NCBI RefSeq assembly: GCF_002003465.1
Contig: NZ_BDDQ01000003.1
Span: 62,063-126,062, forward strand
Origin: Caenibacillus caldisaponilyticus
Lineage (GTDB): Bacteria > Bacillota > Bacilli > Bacillales > Sporolactobacillaceae
Direction of reading: 5' to 3'
Length of the DNA: 64,000 nt
The notes under the pieces are model-generated. The model made no database searches, was not told the DNA's origin, and worked only from the letters and a program-made list of their open reading frames with translations. Below are positions 50,706 to 60,210 of this stretch, in pieces. Each line of letters starts with the position of its first letter. Positions within the stretch are counted from its first letter, which is position 1. The translations under genes and the position numbers were made by a program.

Positions 50706-51596
50706 ATGAAGTTTGATGAAGCGTATTCGGGAAAAGTCTTTATCATGAGCCGTTCGGATTATGAATCGGCCGATGCGGTGATCTATGGCATGCCGATGGA
50801 CTTCACCGTCAGCTTCCGGCCGGGATCCCGCTTCGGCCCGGCGCGGATTCGCGAGGCGTCCATCGGCCTTGAAGAATATTCGCCTTACATGGATCGCCAT
50901 CTGGAGGAAGTCCGTTATTTTGATGCGGGGGATATGTTGCTGCCGTTCGGAAACCCCGCCAAGAGCCTTGACATGATTGAAGCGTATGTCGATCGGCTCT
51001 TGGCCGACGGGAAATTTCCGCTCGGGCTCGGCGGCGAACATCTCGTCACGTGGCCGATCCTCAAGGCCATGCATAAAAAATATCCGGATTTGGCGTTGAT
51101 CCATATCGACGCGCACGCCGATCTGCGCACGGAATACGAGGGCGAAACGCTGTCGCACGCCACCCCCATTCGGAAGGCGTGCGAGCTTCTCGGTCCGGAA
51201 AACGTTTATTCTTTCGGCATTCGTTCCGGCATGCGCGAGGAATTCGAATACGCGCGGACGTCCGGCATGACCTTGGAAAAGTTCGAAGTCGCCGAACCGT
51301 TGAAGCGCCATTTGCCCACCCTTGCCGGCCGCAACGTGTATGTGACGATCGACATCGATGTGCTGGATCCGGCTTTTGCGCCCGGGACGGGCACGGCCGA
51401 GGCCGGCGGTATCACCTCCAAGGAGCTGCTCGAAGCGATCGTTCTCATCGCCCGTTCCGACGTCCGCGTGGTAGGCGCCGATCTCGTCGAAGTGGCTCCC
51501 GCCTATGATCCGACCGAGCAGACCGCCATCGCCGCCAGCAAATTCGTCCGTGAAATGTTGCTCGGTTGGGTAGGGAAGCCGGCTTCCGGCGCTTAA
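50706..51596 (+). CDS. speB: Agmatinase
   Basis: This 296-residue Mn-dependent ureohydrolase splits agmatine into putrescine and urea, supplying SpeE with putrescine. All metal motifs are present: GGEH (about 113-116), DAHAD (about 137-141) with SHATPI, and DIDVLDPAFAPG (about 216-227). AAAGGAG lies upstream of the ATG. The speE-speB pair forms the arginine-derived route to spermidine; arginine decarboxylase (speA) is not in this window. Confidence 0.96.
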   Translation: MKFDEAYSGKVFIMSRSDYESADAVIYGMPMDFTVSFRPGSRFGPARIREASIGLEEYSPYMDRHLEEVRYFDAGDMLLPFGNPAKSLDMIEAYVDRLLADGKFPLGLGGEHLVTWPILKAMHKKYPDLALIHIDAHADLRTEYEGETLSHATPIRKACELLGPENVYSFGIRSGMREEFEYARTSGMTLEKFEVAEPLKRHLPTLAGRNVYVTIDIDVLDPAFAPGTGTAEAGGITSKELLEAIVLIARSDVRVVGADLVEVAPAYDPTEQTAIAASKFVREMLLGWVGKPASGA

Positions 51597-51646
51597 ACCA
51601 TGGTTCGATGACCAAGGCATGGGCGTTGGTTTGAGGAGTTTTTGCG

Positions 51647-52120
51647 ATGAACAACGTGAACCGATCCTACACCGACAAGCAAGCAGCGGATTTTCAACAA
51701 CCGGTCATGATTCATTTAATAAGCAAAGTCATGCGGCCGGATGGGCCGACGGAAGAGATGGAGTTGTATACGGACGGCGTCCTGTACAAAAAGGGCGCGG
51801 TCTTTTACCTTCGCTACCGCGAGGAAGTCAAAGACATCGGTCCGGTCGACCATACGATTAAAATCCAAGACGGCGAAGGGATGATTTTGCGGAAAGGGCC
51901 GGTGGCCATGCGCCAGCCGTTAAAAGCCGGCGCGTCGACGGAAGGCACCTATGAAACCCCCTTGGGAATGATGCGCACATTGACGGAAACCGACCGTTGC
52001 CATGTCCGTTGGCATGAGGAGCAAGGCTGCGGGCACATCGACTTAGGCTATCACTTGTACTTGCAGGGACAGGATGTCGGCTGGTTTCATCTCAATTTTC
52101 AGCTGAAAAAAGCGCATTAA
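51647..52120 (+). CDS. ywiB: YwiB family protein (DUF1934, calycin-like)
   Basis: This 157-residue protein has the lipocalin-like beta-barrel pattern of the DUF1934 family: PVMIHLISKVMRPDGPTEEMELYTDG at the start and CGHIDLGYHLYLQGQDVGWFHLNFQL at the end. Its function is unknown. GAGGAG eight bases upstream sets the ATG. It follows speB by 51 bases, probably in the same transcript, and is closed by a very strong terminator. Confidence 0.9.
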   Translation: MNNVNRSYTDKQAADFQQPVMIHLISKVMRPDGPTEEMELYTDGVLYKKGAVFYLRYREEVKDIGPVDHTIKIQDGEGMILRKGPVAMRQPLKAGASTEGTYETPLGMMRTLTETDRCHVRWHEEQGCGHIDLGYHLYLQGQDVGWFHLNFQLKKAH

Positions 52121-52218
52121 AATGCTCCCGTTATGGATGAATCAAAACGATGGATGGCTTGGGCTTTTCAGAAAAAGCCGAGGATACGGCCATGAAGGCA
52201 AAAAAAGCCTCTTTTGGC

Positions 52219-52265
52219 AAAACCCTTTCGGAAGCCCGTCACGGCTTCCGAAAGGGTTTTTTTTG
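52219..52265 (+). terminator. Strong rho-independent terminator after ywiB
   Basis: AAACCCTTTCGGAAGCC and GGCTTCCGAAAGGGTTT form a 17-base perfect stem followed by TTTTTTTTG. Confidence 0.96.
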
Positions 52266-52334
52266 ATCGGAATCGACAAAAAACTCTTGGCATAATACAA
52301 GATTTCAACAAATTCTGTAATATGCTTATATCGA

Positions 52335-52363
52335 TTGACCATCAGCATCAATTTTCTTACACT
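52335..52363 (+). promoter_or_regulatory. Candidate sigma-A promoter of the XapX/hydrolase operon
   Basis: TTGACC (52335-52340) and TACACT (52358-52363) are 17 bases apart in AT-rich sequence, about 75 bases before the first ATG. Confidence 0.65.
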
Positions 52364-52440
52364 AAATTTTACTTTGAATTCACTCGTTCACATGATTTTT
52401 TCGGAACGGGCAAACAATAGCGATGAAGGGGGAAATGATG

Positions 52441-52617
52441 ATGAAAGTCGCCATTCTTGCGCTTTTAACCGGATTTGCCGTCGGCTTCCTTTTTGCCTGG
52501 CTCAAGCTGCCGATTCCCGCGCCGCCTGCGCTTGCCGGCATCACCGGCATCATCGGCATTTATCTCGGATTTCGCACTTTTGAATGGATCGTCTCCATGA
52601 TCGCCTCTTCTAAATAA
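52441..52617 (+). CDS. XapX-domain (DUF1427) small membrane protein
   Basis: This 58-residue protein has two membrane spans (about 2-19 and 33-50) separated by a short Pro-rich loop (KLPIPAPPALAG) that is the XapX signature. The function is not established. AAGGGGG is nine bases before ATG 52441; two in-frame ATG codons lie just upstream. It is followed 17 bases later by an alpha/beta hydrolase, so they form an operon. Confidence 0.82.
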   Translation: MKVAILALLTGFAVGFLFAWLKLPIPAPPALAGITGIIGIYLGFRTFEWIVSMIASSK

Positions 52618-52634
52618 CACGGGGAGGTGCCGCC

Positions 52635-53429
52635 GTGCCTCGAATGGAAACCTCGGATGGCGTGCCATTGTATTATGAAATCTTCGGCGCTGCGGGGGAC
52701 CCCATCCTTTTCATTCACCCGCCGCTGATGGGACACGTGGTCTTTAAACATCAACGCGTTTTGCAAACCGACTATCGGGTGATCCTCTACGACTTGCGCG
52801 GCCACGGGCGCAGCAGGGGACGGGGCGGGAAGGATGCCTTGGCCCGCCATGTCGATGATTTGCGGGAATTGCTCGACCATCTCGGTTTACAGAGCGCCCA
52901 TATCGTCGGCTATTCCGCGGGCGGCGTCATCGCCCTGGACTTCGCTTTGCGATACCCGGAACGCGTTCGAACGCTCATTTTGTCCGGCGGTTTTCCGAAA
53001 GTGTCCACGTGGTTGTTGCGCCGGTTGTTCCATGCCGGCATTTGGCTCATGAAGGCGGGCAAAACCGATTTTTTGGCCAGGCTCCTGGCGTTTACCCATA
53101 AGACAAACGAAAAGGATGAACAAGAGCTCCGCGCTTATGGGAAAAAGGCCGATGCCGTGGCGGTTGATCGCTTGTATCAAGACTGCCTCCATTATGATTG
53201 CACCGCCGAGTTGCAGCGCTTGGAACACATACCGTGCCTGGTTTTATATGGTACGCGCGACGGCTACATCCACGCTCACCATAAATGGTTTCGTGGCTTG
53301 GCGAACGTGCGGATCGTTTTTATCGACAAAGGCACGCATCAATTGCCGACGCGTTTTCACGAACCGTTCAATCATGCCGTCCACCGGTTTCTTTCCGATT
53401 TTAAGGCATCCCATCTCCATGAACCTTGA
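52635..53429 (+). CDS. Alpha/beta-fold hydrolase
   Basis: This 264-residue hydrolase has the oxyanion HPPLMG (about 24-29), the nucleophile elbow GYSAGG with the catalytic Ser (about 96-101), an acidic residue in LYGTRDGYI (about 210-218) and a catalytic His in KGTHQLPT (about 233-240). The lid segment (LLRRLFHAGIWLMKAGKTDF) is helical. The substrate is unknown; esters or lactones are typical. It starts with GTG, with GGGGAGGTG five bases upstream. Confidence 0.9.
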   Translation: MPRMETSDGVPLYYEIFGAAGDPILFIHPPLMGHVVFKHQRVLQTDYRVILYDLRGHGRSRGRGGKDALARHVDDLRELLDHLGLQSAHIVGYSAGGVIALDFALRYPERVRTLILSGGFPKVSTWLLRRLFHAGIWLMKAGKTDFLARLLAFTHKTNEKDEQELRAYGKKADAVAVDRLYQDCLHYDCTAELQRLEHIPCLVLYGTRDGYIHAHHKWFRGLANVRIVFIDKGTHQLPTRFHEPFNHAVHRFLSDFKASHLHEP

Positions 53430-53535
53430 ATGAAGTTGGCAAGCAAGGCATGCGCTCCGTTCTGTGATCGTTGCTTTGCTTTTTTACATTTGCGCGCAAA
53501 ACGTCCTCGCTTCGGCGCGACACGCGCGTTTCTGA

Positions 53536-53572
53536 CAAAACGCCTTTCCTCAATTAGGTCTTAAGAAAGGCG
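53536..53572 (-). terminator. Terminator of clsB
   Basis: CGCCTTTC (53541-53548) and GAAAGGCG (53565-53572) form an eight-base stem; on the minus strand it is followed by TTTTGTC. Confidence 0.6.
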
Positions 53573-53660
53573 CAGGTTCGGTCAGGCGGAGGCGGCGCCG
53601 CCGATGGCGGCAGCCTTGAAACTTCTCCGGTTTGTTTCCCAATACATAGAAGCGGCCGCT

Positions 53661-54869
53661 TCAAAGAAACGGCGCGAGCGGGGCCGACAGCCACGTCTTG
53701 ATTTTTTCGAGGAGCGGACGATTTTGGACATCGCGCAGCGTCACTTTATAGGCTTGATGCAAATCTTTTTGCATCATCGCCTCGATTTCTTCGATCGATT
53801 TTCGGTCATAGAAAAACCCGTTGATTTCGTCATTCCAATACAGGCTGCGCATATCGAAGTTTACCGTCCCGAGACAGGCGATTTTACGATCGACGATAAA
53901 CGCCTTGGCATGGTAAAACCCTTGATAAAAGTGGTAAACGCGAGCACCCTTTTTTAAGAGCGGGGTGAGATAGCGATAAGAAACCGGCCGGACGAACGGA
54001 TGGTCTTTTTTTGCCGGCAAGAGAATGGTCAATTCCACCCCGCGCTCCAACAGCCCCATCAAAGCGGCCTGCAGGCGCCGGCTCGGAACAAAGTAGGGAG
54101 AGCCGATGACAAGGCGCTCTTCGGCCTGCCGGAAATGGTGAATGTAAAGGTCTTCCAACCCGCATCCGTCGGTGGCGATGAATTGCAATTCATGCGGACC
54201 CGATGCGGCGGTCGGATAGTGCCGCTCACCTTCAACCCGGTTTCCGGTGGCCGTCTCCCAATCCTTCAGAAATTGATCTTGCAAATCTTTAACCCCTTGG
54301 CCGACGATCCGGATATGATAATCCCGCCAATCGCCCATTTCAGCCTTTCTTCCCAGATACTCATCGCCCACGTTAAAGCCGCCCAAATAACCGATGGAAC
54401 CGTCAATCACCGCGATTTTCCGGTGATAGCGGTGATTTAAGGCGTAAAAGAAAAACGGAAAAAACGGCTTCGCGGCGAAGGCGAGTTCGACGCCCGCCTC
54501 GCGCAAGGATTTCCTCGCTTTTTTCGTCATCCCTAAGCCGTTGAGCGCGTCGATCAACAGGCGGACCTTCACGCCTTCCCGCGCCTTGGCGATCAAGGCA
54601 TCAATGATTTCCCCTCCGATCCAGTCGCTGCGAAAGATGAAGAAAGACAGATGAATGTGGTGATTGGCGCTTTTGATGTCGTTTTTTAGGCGGTCAAAAA
54701 AACGACGACCGTCGTTGAACCATTCGACATCGTTCAGGCGAGCGGCAGACGAGGACGGGGCTTTGCCTTTGCTGAACTTTTTGTAACCTAAATAAATGTC
54801 CAGTAGGACGAAAAAGACGAACAGGCCCAATAATACGACAATCAAGGCGATTGTCCAAAAAACGACCAA
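53661..54869 (-). CDS. clsB: Cardiolipin synthase/phospholipase-D-family protein (YwjE-type)
   Basis: This 402-residue membrane enzyme joins two phosphatidylglycerol molecules into cardiolipin. It has one N-terminal membrane span (about 4-27) and two HKD active sites: NHRYHRKIAVIDG in the first half (about 145-157) and YHAKAFIVD in the second (about 320-328), each followed by the GGFN/GTVNFDMRS motif. It starts with TTG, with AAAGGAG nine bases upstream. In B. subtilis ywjE lies next to fadF, as here. Confidence 0.92.
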   Translation of the reverse strand: MVVFWTIALIVVLLGLFVFFVLLDIYLGYKKFSKGKAPSSSAARLNDVEWFNDGRRFFDRLKNDIKSANHHIHLSFFIFRSDWIGGEIIDALIAKAREGVKVRLLIDALNGLGMTKKARKSLREAGVELAFAAKPFFPFFFYALNHRYHRKIAVIDGSIGYLGGFNVGDEYLGRKAEMGDWRDYHIRIVGQGVKDLQDQFLKDWETATGNRVEGERHYPTAASGPHELQFIATDGCGLEDLYIHHFRQAEERLVIGSPYFVPSRRLQAALMGLLERGVELTILLPAKKDHPFVRPVSYRYLTPLLKKGARVYHFYQGFYHAKAFIVDRKIACLGTVNFDMRSLYWNDEINGFFYDRKSIEEIEAMMQKDLHQAYKVTLRDVQNRPLLEKIKTWLSAPLAPFL

Positions 54870-55242
54870 CGGCGGTCACTCCTTTCATAAAAATGTGGCG
54901 TCTCGGTTGCAAATCCGATCTCGATATCGTGCAAGGAATGTCGTAATTCTTAGAATGCCCAAGCGCGGACAAATTAAGGCGTCGACTGCCATGCTGAAAG
55001 CGGCGTTCCAGGCGGTCGCCGCTTCAAAAAAAGTGCATCTCTGACTGAGATGGAGCACCAAGCAACATTTTACAATTCGCGCTCCCAAAAATATACAAAT
55101 TCATCTGGCCGGGCGCTGAAGTTTCCCCATGCCAATCGGACGAGGATGAACACCTCAACATCACGGGTTCGCCGCTCCTTTCTCGCGTAGGTAATGACCG
55201 CATGATCGGCCTTTTGGGTATTTAGGAAAAATTTGTTCTGAC

Positions 55243-55256
55243 TGAATGCTCATTCA
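55243..55256. promoter_or_regulatory. TGAATG/CATTCA palindromic operator at the fadF promoter (FadR-like)
   Basis: TGAATG-CT-CATTCA is a perfect inverted repeat that overlaps the -35 region of the fadF promoter. The half-sites are those of the B. subtilis fatty-acid repressor FadR (TGAATGAMTANTCATTCA), but the centre is four bases shorter. Repression by a TetR-type regulator is likely. Confidence 0.65.
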
Positions 55257-55277
55257 TTATGGTTTTTATGGTATAAT
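55249..55277 (+). promoter_or_regulatory. Sigma-A promoter of fadF
   Basis: A perfect TATAAT (55272-55277) has a poor -35 (CTCATT, 55249-55254) 17 bases before it. The leader is about 80 bases. Confidence 0.65.
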
Positions 55278-55366
55278 GAGTGCAGAATATTTCTCTCATT
55301 CTGATATGTAATGGCTTTCAACAGATTGCCCAAAGTGATAAAATTGCTTCTAAGGAGTGAGCCAAT

Positions 55367-57484
55367 TTGAGCCCGTTCATGGTCGTTAACTGGATTCTAT
55401 TTCTCATCGTCGTCGCTTACGGCATTTATCTTTTCGCCCATGTCCTCAAAACGCGCATCACATTTATTAAACTCGGGAAAAAGGCCGTTTGGGAACAGAC
55501 GTTGAAAGAGCGTCTGAACGCCGTGCTCATCTACGTCTTCGGCCAGAAAAAGCTTTTGAAGGACAAAAAGAGCGGCGCCATCCACGTCATGATGTTTTAC
55601 GGGTTTATTCTCGTGCAATTCGGGGCGATCGATCTCATTTGGAAAGGCCTTGCGCCCGGGTCCCATTTGCCGCTCGGATCGCTTTATCCCGCGTTTAAAG
55701 TGATGCAGGAATTCGTCACGCTGATGATTCTCGTCGCGGTCGCTTGGGCGTTTTACCGCCGCTACATCGAAAAGCTCGTCCGCCTCAAGCGCGGGTTTAA
55801 AGCCGGCCTCGTCCTTCTCTTCATCGCTTCTCTCATGCTGTCCGTCATTTTCGCCGGCGGCATGGACATGATTTGGCACGGTGAGCCTTACGCCTGGTGG
55901 ACGCCGCTCGCGAGCTTCGTCGCGTTTCTGTTTCACGGGTTGTCGCCGCAAGCCGCCGAGGCCGGTTTTTACGCGTTTTGGTGGGCGCACTTGTTGATTT
56001 TGCTGAGCTTTGCGGTCTATGTGCCGCAGTCGAAACACGCCCACTTGATTTTCGGGCCCGTCAACGTATTCCTGGGCAGAACGCATAAGGTCGGCCGTTT
56101 GAAATCGATCGATTTTGAGGACGAATCTCAAGAAACGTTCGGCGTCAACGACATTCGCGATTTCCAGCAAAGCCAGCTCATCGACTTGTACGCTTGCGTC
56201 GAATGCGGTCGTTGCACGAATTTTTGTCCGGCGACGGGAACGGGCAAAATGCTTTCGCCCATGGATTTGATCGTGAAACTGCGCGATCATCTCACGGAAT
56301 TTGGCGCCGCCGTCACATCCCGCACGCCGTGGATGCCGGCGTATGCCTTCGCGAATACGAAGGCGAACCAGCTCGCCTATGCCTCAAGGAGCGGCGGTGC
56401 GGAAGCCGCGGCGGCGATGGAATCCTTCTCGGGGGGCATCATCGGCAACGTCATTACGGAAGAGGAAATCTGGGCGTGTACGACGTGCCGGAACTGTGAA
56501 GACCAATGCCCCGTCATGAATGAACACGTGGACAAAATCATTGATCTTCGGCGCTATCTCGTCTTGACGGAAGGCCGGATGGACCCCGACGCCCAACGCG
56601 CCATCACCAACATCGAACGCCAAGGCAATCCTTGGGGGCTCAGCCGCAAGGAGCGCGAGGAATGGCGAAACGGCCGTGACGACATCGTCGTGAAGACGGT
56701 CCGCGAAGTCGAAAAAGAAGGCGGCACATTTGAATATCTCTTCTGGGTCGGTTCAATGGGGTCTTATGACAACCGCAGCCAAAAAATCGTCCAATCCTTT
56801 GCCAAGGTCATGAACGAAGCCGGCATTTCGTTTGCGATCCTCGGCAACAAAGAAAGGAATTCCGGAGACACGCCGCGCCGGATCGGGAACGAATTTTTAT
56901 TCCAAGAGTTGGCGCGCCAGAACATCGATACGTTTAAAAAATACGGCGTGAAGAAAATCGTCACGTGCGACCCGCACGCTTATAACACGTTTAAGAACGA
57001 ATACCCGGAATTCGGCCTAGAAGGGGTGGAAGTCTACCACCATACCGAATTGATTTGGAAGTGGATCCAAGAGGGGCGCATCAAGCCGAAATATCCGGTG
57101 AACGAACGCATCACTTACCATGACTCCTGTTATCTCGGGCGCTATAACGACGTCTATGACGCGCCGCGCCGCATTCTTCAAGCGATTCCCGGCGTCGAAC
57201 TCGTCGAAATGGAACGCAACCGGGAAAACGCGATGTGTTGCGGGGCCGGAGGCGGTCTCATGTGGATGGAAGAACGCACGGGCAACCGCATTAACGTCGC
57301 GCGCACCGAGCAAGCCTTGGCCCTCCAGCCAACCATTATCAGCAGCGCTTGCCCGTATTGCCTGACGATGCTGTCGGACGGCACCAAGGCGAAAGAAGTG
57401 GAAGACCAAGTGCACACCTTTGACGTCGTCGAGCTCGTCGAGCGTTCGATCATCCCGCCGATCACCGAATCCGCAGCGGTTTGA
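55367..57484 (+). CDS. fadF: Membrane-bound FeS oxidoreductase FadF (acyl-CoA oxidation electron carrier)
   Basis: This 705-residue protein probably passes electrons from acyl-CoA dehydrogenases and ETF to the quinone pool. The N-terminal 245 residues hold about six membrane helices of the heme-b/NarI type. Two 4Fe-4S motifs follow (CVECGRCTNFCP at about 276-287, CTTCRNCEDQCP at about 370-381), then two CCG domains (HDSCYLGRYN, NAMCCGAGGG) like those of heterodisulfide reductase. It starts with TTG, with AAGGAGTG upstream. It heads the fatty-acid cluster and is controlled by the FadR-like operator. Confidence 0.94.
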   Translation: MSPFMVVNWILFLIVVAYGIYLFAHVLKTRITFIKLGKKAVWEQTLKERLNAVLIYVFGQKKLLKDKKSGAIHVMMFYGFILVQFGAIDLIWKGLAPGSHLPLGSLYPAFKVMQEFVTLMILVAVAWAFYRRYIEKLVRLKRGFKAGLVLLFIASLMLSVIFAGGMDMIWHGEPYAWWTPLASFVAFLFHGLSPQAAEAGFYAFWWAHLLILLSFAVYVPQSKHAHLIFGPVNVFLGRTHKVGRLKSIDFEDESQETFGVNDIRDFQQSQLIDLYACVECGRCTNFCPATGTGKMLSPMDLIVKLRDHLTEFGAAVTSRTPWMPAYAFANTKANQLAYASRSGGAEAAAAMESFSGGIIGNVITEEEIWACTTCRNCEDQCPVMNEHVDKIIDLRRYLVLTEGRMDPDAQRAITNIERQGNPWGLSRKEREEWRNGRDDIVVKTVREVEKEGGTFEYLFWVGSMGSYDNRSQKIVQSFAKVMNEAGISFAILGNKERNSGDTPRRIGNEFLFQELARQNIDTFKKYGVKKIVTCDPHAYNTFKNEYPEFGLEGVEVYHHTELIWKWIQEGRIKPKYPVNERITYHDSCYLGRYNDVYDAPRRILQAIPGVELVEMERNRENAMCCGAGGGLMWMEERTGNRINVARTEQALALQPTIISSACPYCLTMLSDGTKAKEVEDQVHTFDVVELVERSIIPPITESAAV

Positions 57485-57865
57485 TGGTTCGCCGCATTGG
57501 CATTTGATCCGATGCTGAATCGCTGAACGCCTTTCGGGCGAATCCATCGCCTCATCCGACTGAGATAGATAAAAGCGCCATGCCATGCATCATGCCTCAC
57601 TTGCCGGAATACAGTGGGGACAAGAGGGCTCCGGCCCGTTCTCTTTTTCCGCACTTTGTCGAGCGACCGTTCGCTCAGCCTATCGGCAACATAAAATGTA
57701 AACGCTTACCATTAGTGCTGAACCTGACCTTCCCCTGTCCGCTCGGCGATCCGCAAGACCGTTGCGATGAAGCCGGGGGATAGGGCCGCGGCCGCAAGGA
57801 ATGGCCACGTGAGCGGGAAAGTCGGTCCGGGCACATCCAAACTTTGTAAAAGAGGAGGAAAAACA
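57485..57865. other. Intergenic region between fadF and the thiolase
   Basis: A weak stem with a T-run (about 57619-57648, AGAGGGC.../...GCCC...TCTCTTTTT) may partly end the fadF transcript. The cre site lies beyond it. No gene is supported. Confidence 0.5.
57697..57710 (+). promoter_or_regulatory. cre site (CcpA) before the beta-oxidation genes
   Basis: TGTAAACGCTTACC matches TGWAANCGNTNWCA at 13 of 14 positions; only the final base differs. A possible TAAAAT -10 (57692-57697) abuts it, so bound CcpA would block transcription of the thiolase gene when preferred sugars are present. Confidence 0.75.
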
Positions 57866-59047
57866 TTGGCGAGAACCGTAATCGTCAGCGGCAAGCGGAC
57901 GCCTTTTGGAAAGTTCGGCGGCGTCTTGAGCCCGTTGAAAGCCGTCGAGTTGGGAGGGATGGCGATCAAAGCCGCCCTGGAGCAAGCCGGAATCGAAGGA
58001 GACCGCGTTGATGAAGTGATCATGGGCATGGTGCTCCAAGGCGGTCAAGGGCAGATTCCTTCGCGCCAGGCGGCGCGCCATGCCGGTTTGCCGTGGAAGA
58101 TCGCGACCGAAACCGTGAACAAAGTGTGCGCCTCGGGCTTGCGCAGCGTCACGCTTGCCGACCAAATCATTCGCGCCGGCGACGCCGAAACGATTGTCGC
58201 CGGCGGCATGGAATCGATGAGCAACGCGCCTTACTTTCTTCCCAAGGCGCGCTGGGGCTACCGGATGGGCGATCAGGCGGTCGTCGATTTGATGGTCCAC
58301 GATGGGCTCACGTGCGCCTTTAACGGCGTTCACATGGGCATCTACGGCGGCGACACCGCCGAATCGTACGGCATTTCCCGAGAAGAGCAAGATCGCTGGG
58401 CGTTCAGAAGCCATCGGCTCGCCGCCCGCGCCATCGATGAAGGCAAATTCGACGAGGAAATCGTTCCCGTCGAACTCCCCGGGCGCCGCGGGGACACCAT
58501 CGTCGTTCGCGCCGACGAAGCGGTCCGCCGCGACACGTCCCTTGAAAAATTGGCCGCGTTGAAACCCGTGTTCAGCCCGGATGGAACGATTACGGCCGGG
58601 AACGCTCCGGGGGTCAACGACGGGGCGGGCGCGCTCGTCTTGATGGAGGAAAAAGCCGCCGAGCGCCAAGGCAAAGACATCCTGGCCGCGATCATCGGCC
58701 ATGCGCAAATCGCGGTGGAAGCCAAAGACTTTCCGGAAACGCCGGGACGCGTCATTCTCGAGCTGCTCAGGAAAACCGGATACCGATTAGACGATATCGA
58801 CCTCTTTGAAATCAACGAGGCGTTCAGCGCCGTGCCGCTTACCGCGCAAAGAATCGCCGGGATCGACCCGGAGAAAATCAACGTCAACGGCGGTGCGGTC
58901 GCGCTCGGCCATCCGATCGGCGCGAGCGGCGCGCGCATTTTAATGACGCTCGTGTACGAGTTGAAACGCCGCGGCGGCGGGCTCGGCATCGCAGCCATCT
59001 GCAGCGGCGGCGGACAGGGCGACGCCGTCCTGGTGGAAGTCCGGTAA
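57866..59047 (+). CDS. Acetyl-CoA acetyltransferase (thiolase)
   Basis: This 393-residue thiolase cleaves 3-ketoacyl-CoA to acetyl-CoA and a shorter acyl-CoA, or makes acetoacetyl-CoA in reverse. The catalytic Cys-88 (VNKVCASG), His in NEAFSAVPL, His in [11 protein letters not shown] and Cys in CSGGGQGD are all present. The frame is open 33 codons upstream, but AGAGGAGG eight bases before TTG 57866 and the family start [15 protein letters not shown] fix the start. It matches B. subtilis MmgA in length and leads the hbd and acyl-CoA dehydrogenase genes. Confidence 0.94.
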   Translation: MARTVIVSGKRTPFGKFGGVLSPLKAVELGGMAIKAALEQAGIEGDRVDEVIMGMVLQGGQGQIPSRQAARHAGLPWKIATETVNKVCASGLRSVTLADQIIRAGDAETIVAGGMESMSNAPYFLPKARWGYRMGDQAVVDLMVHDGLTCAFNGVHMGIYGGDTAESYGISREEQDRWAFRSHRLAARAIDEGKFDEEIVPVELPGRRGDTIVVRADEAVRRDTSLEKLAALKPVFSPDGTITAGNAPGVNDGAGALVLMEEKAAERQGKDILAAIIGHAQIAVEAKDFPETPGRVILELLRKTGYRLDDIDLFEINEAFSAVPLTAQRIAGIDPEKINVNGGAVALGHPIGASGARILMTLVYELKRRGGGLGIAAICSGGGQGDAVLVEVR

Positions 59048-59271
59048 ATCGCCGTAAGCACCACGAAAAAGCACGGCATGCGCCGTCTCGTTCGGAATGG
59101 CCCGGAAAAACAGCGCGGCGAGAAAAAACGCCGCAATGGCCCATTTTTGGGAACAGTGGCGCCGCGTCAACAGCCGGAACGAGCGAAGGAACGGCCGGGA
59201 AACCGTTGCGGCGACGCGTGCCATACCGGTTTTTCCGCGGATTGAAAGGATTCGTAAAGGAGGAAAGGGCA

Positions 59272-60126
59272 GTGAACGAGGTTAAAAACGTGATGGTCAT
59301 CGGAGCCGGCCAGATGGGGGCCGGCATCGCTCAAGTCTTTGCGGCGGCGGGCTATCAAGTGTTCCTGCAAGACATCAGCGCCGCCCAATTGGAAAAAGGA
59401 ATGGCCGGCATTGAACAGCGGCTGGCCCGTGAAGTCGATAAAGGGCGCCTGAATGATGAAGAGCGCCGCGCTGCATTGGCGCGCCTGCGGACGACGGAGA
59501 CTTTAGAAGCGGCGCGCGAGGCCGATCTCGTCGTAGAAGCGGTCGTCGAAAACATGGCCGTGAAAGCCGACATCTTTAAACAATTGGACGCGCTGGCGCC
59601 CGCCCACGCGATTCTCGCGTCGAATACCTCCTCGCTTCCGATCACCGAAATTGCCGCCGTCACCCGGCGTCCCGACAAAGTGATCGGCATGCATTTCATG
59701 AATCCCGTGCCGGTCATGAAACTGGTCGAAGTGATCCGGGGATTGGCGACGTCCGACGACACCTTCGCCACCGTCAGGCAAACCGCCGAATCGCTTGGAA
59801 AAACCGCCGTCGAAGTCAACGATTTCCCGGGATTTGTTTCCAACCGCGTGCTCATGCCGATGATCAATGAAGCGATTTATTGCGTCTACGAGGGCGTGGC
59901 GGAACCGGCAGCGATCGACGAAGTGATGAAGCTCGGCATGAATCACCCGATGGGGCCGCTCACGCTCGCCGATTTCATCGGCCTCGACACGTGTTTATCC
60001 ATCATGGAAGTGCTGCATGAAGGCTTTGGCGACGACAAATATCGGCCGTGCCCGCTTTTGCGAAAGTACGTCAAAGCCGGTTGGCTCGGGCGAAAATCAG
60101 GCAGAGGGTTTTACGTGTACGATTGA
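59272..60126 (+). CDS. 3-hydroxyacyl-CoA (3-hydroxybutyryl-CoA) dehydrogenase
   Basis: This 284-residue NAD-dependent enzyme oxidises (S)-3-hydroxyacyl-CoA to the 3-keto form, or reduces acetoacetyl-CoA. It has the Rossmann GAGQMGAG (11-18), the catalytic pair His-141 (GMHFMNP) and Glu-153, SNTSSLPI and the C-terminal [15 protein letters not shown] 59272, with AAGGAGG nine bases upstream, is chosen over an open frame further upstream. It is equivalent in place to B. subtilis mmgB. No enoyl-CoA hydratase gene lies next to it. Confidence 0.95.
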   Translation: MNEVKNVMVIGAGQMGAGIAQVFAAAGYQVFLQDISAAQLEKGMAGIEQRLAREVDKGRLNDEERRAALARLRTTETLEAAREADLVVEAVVENMAVKADIFKQLDALAPAHAILASNTSSLPITEIAAVTRRPDKVIGMHFMNPVPVMKLVEVIRGLATSDDTFATVRQTAESLGKTAVEVNDFPGFVSNRVLMPMINEAIYCVYEGVAEPAAIDEVMKLGMNHPMGPLTLADFIGLDTCLSIMEVLHEGFGDDKYRPCPLLRKYVKAGWLGRKSGRGFYVYD

Positions 60127-60210
60127 GTGCGCCGGGCGGCGCCGCGTTGGCCAGCCGCTTGCGGCGGAACGAGGGGCTCTACACCGATGATTTGGAGGAG
60201 GGTGCCAACG

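Larger units (their letters stand above)
54870..55366. other. Divergent intergenic region between clsB and fadF
   Basis: The clsB side is without recognisable structure. The fadF side carries the operator and promoter listed separately. No gene is supported. Confidence 0.6.
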
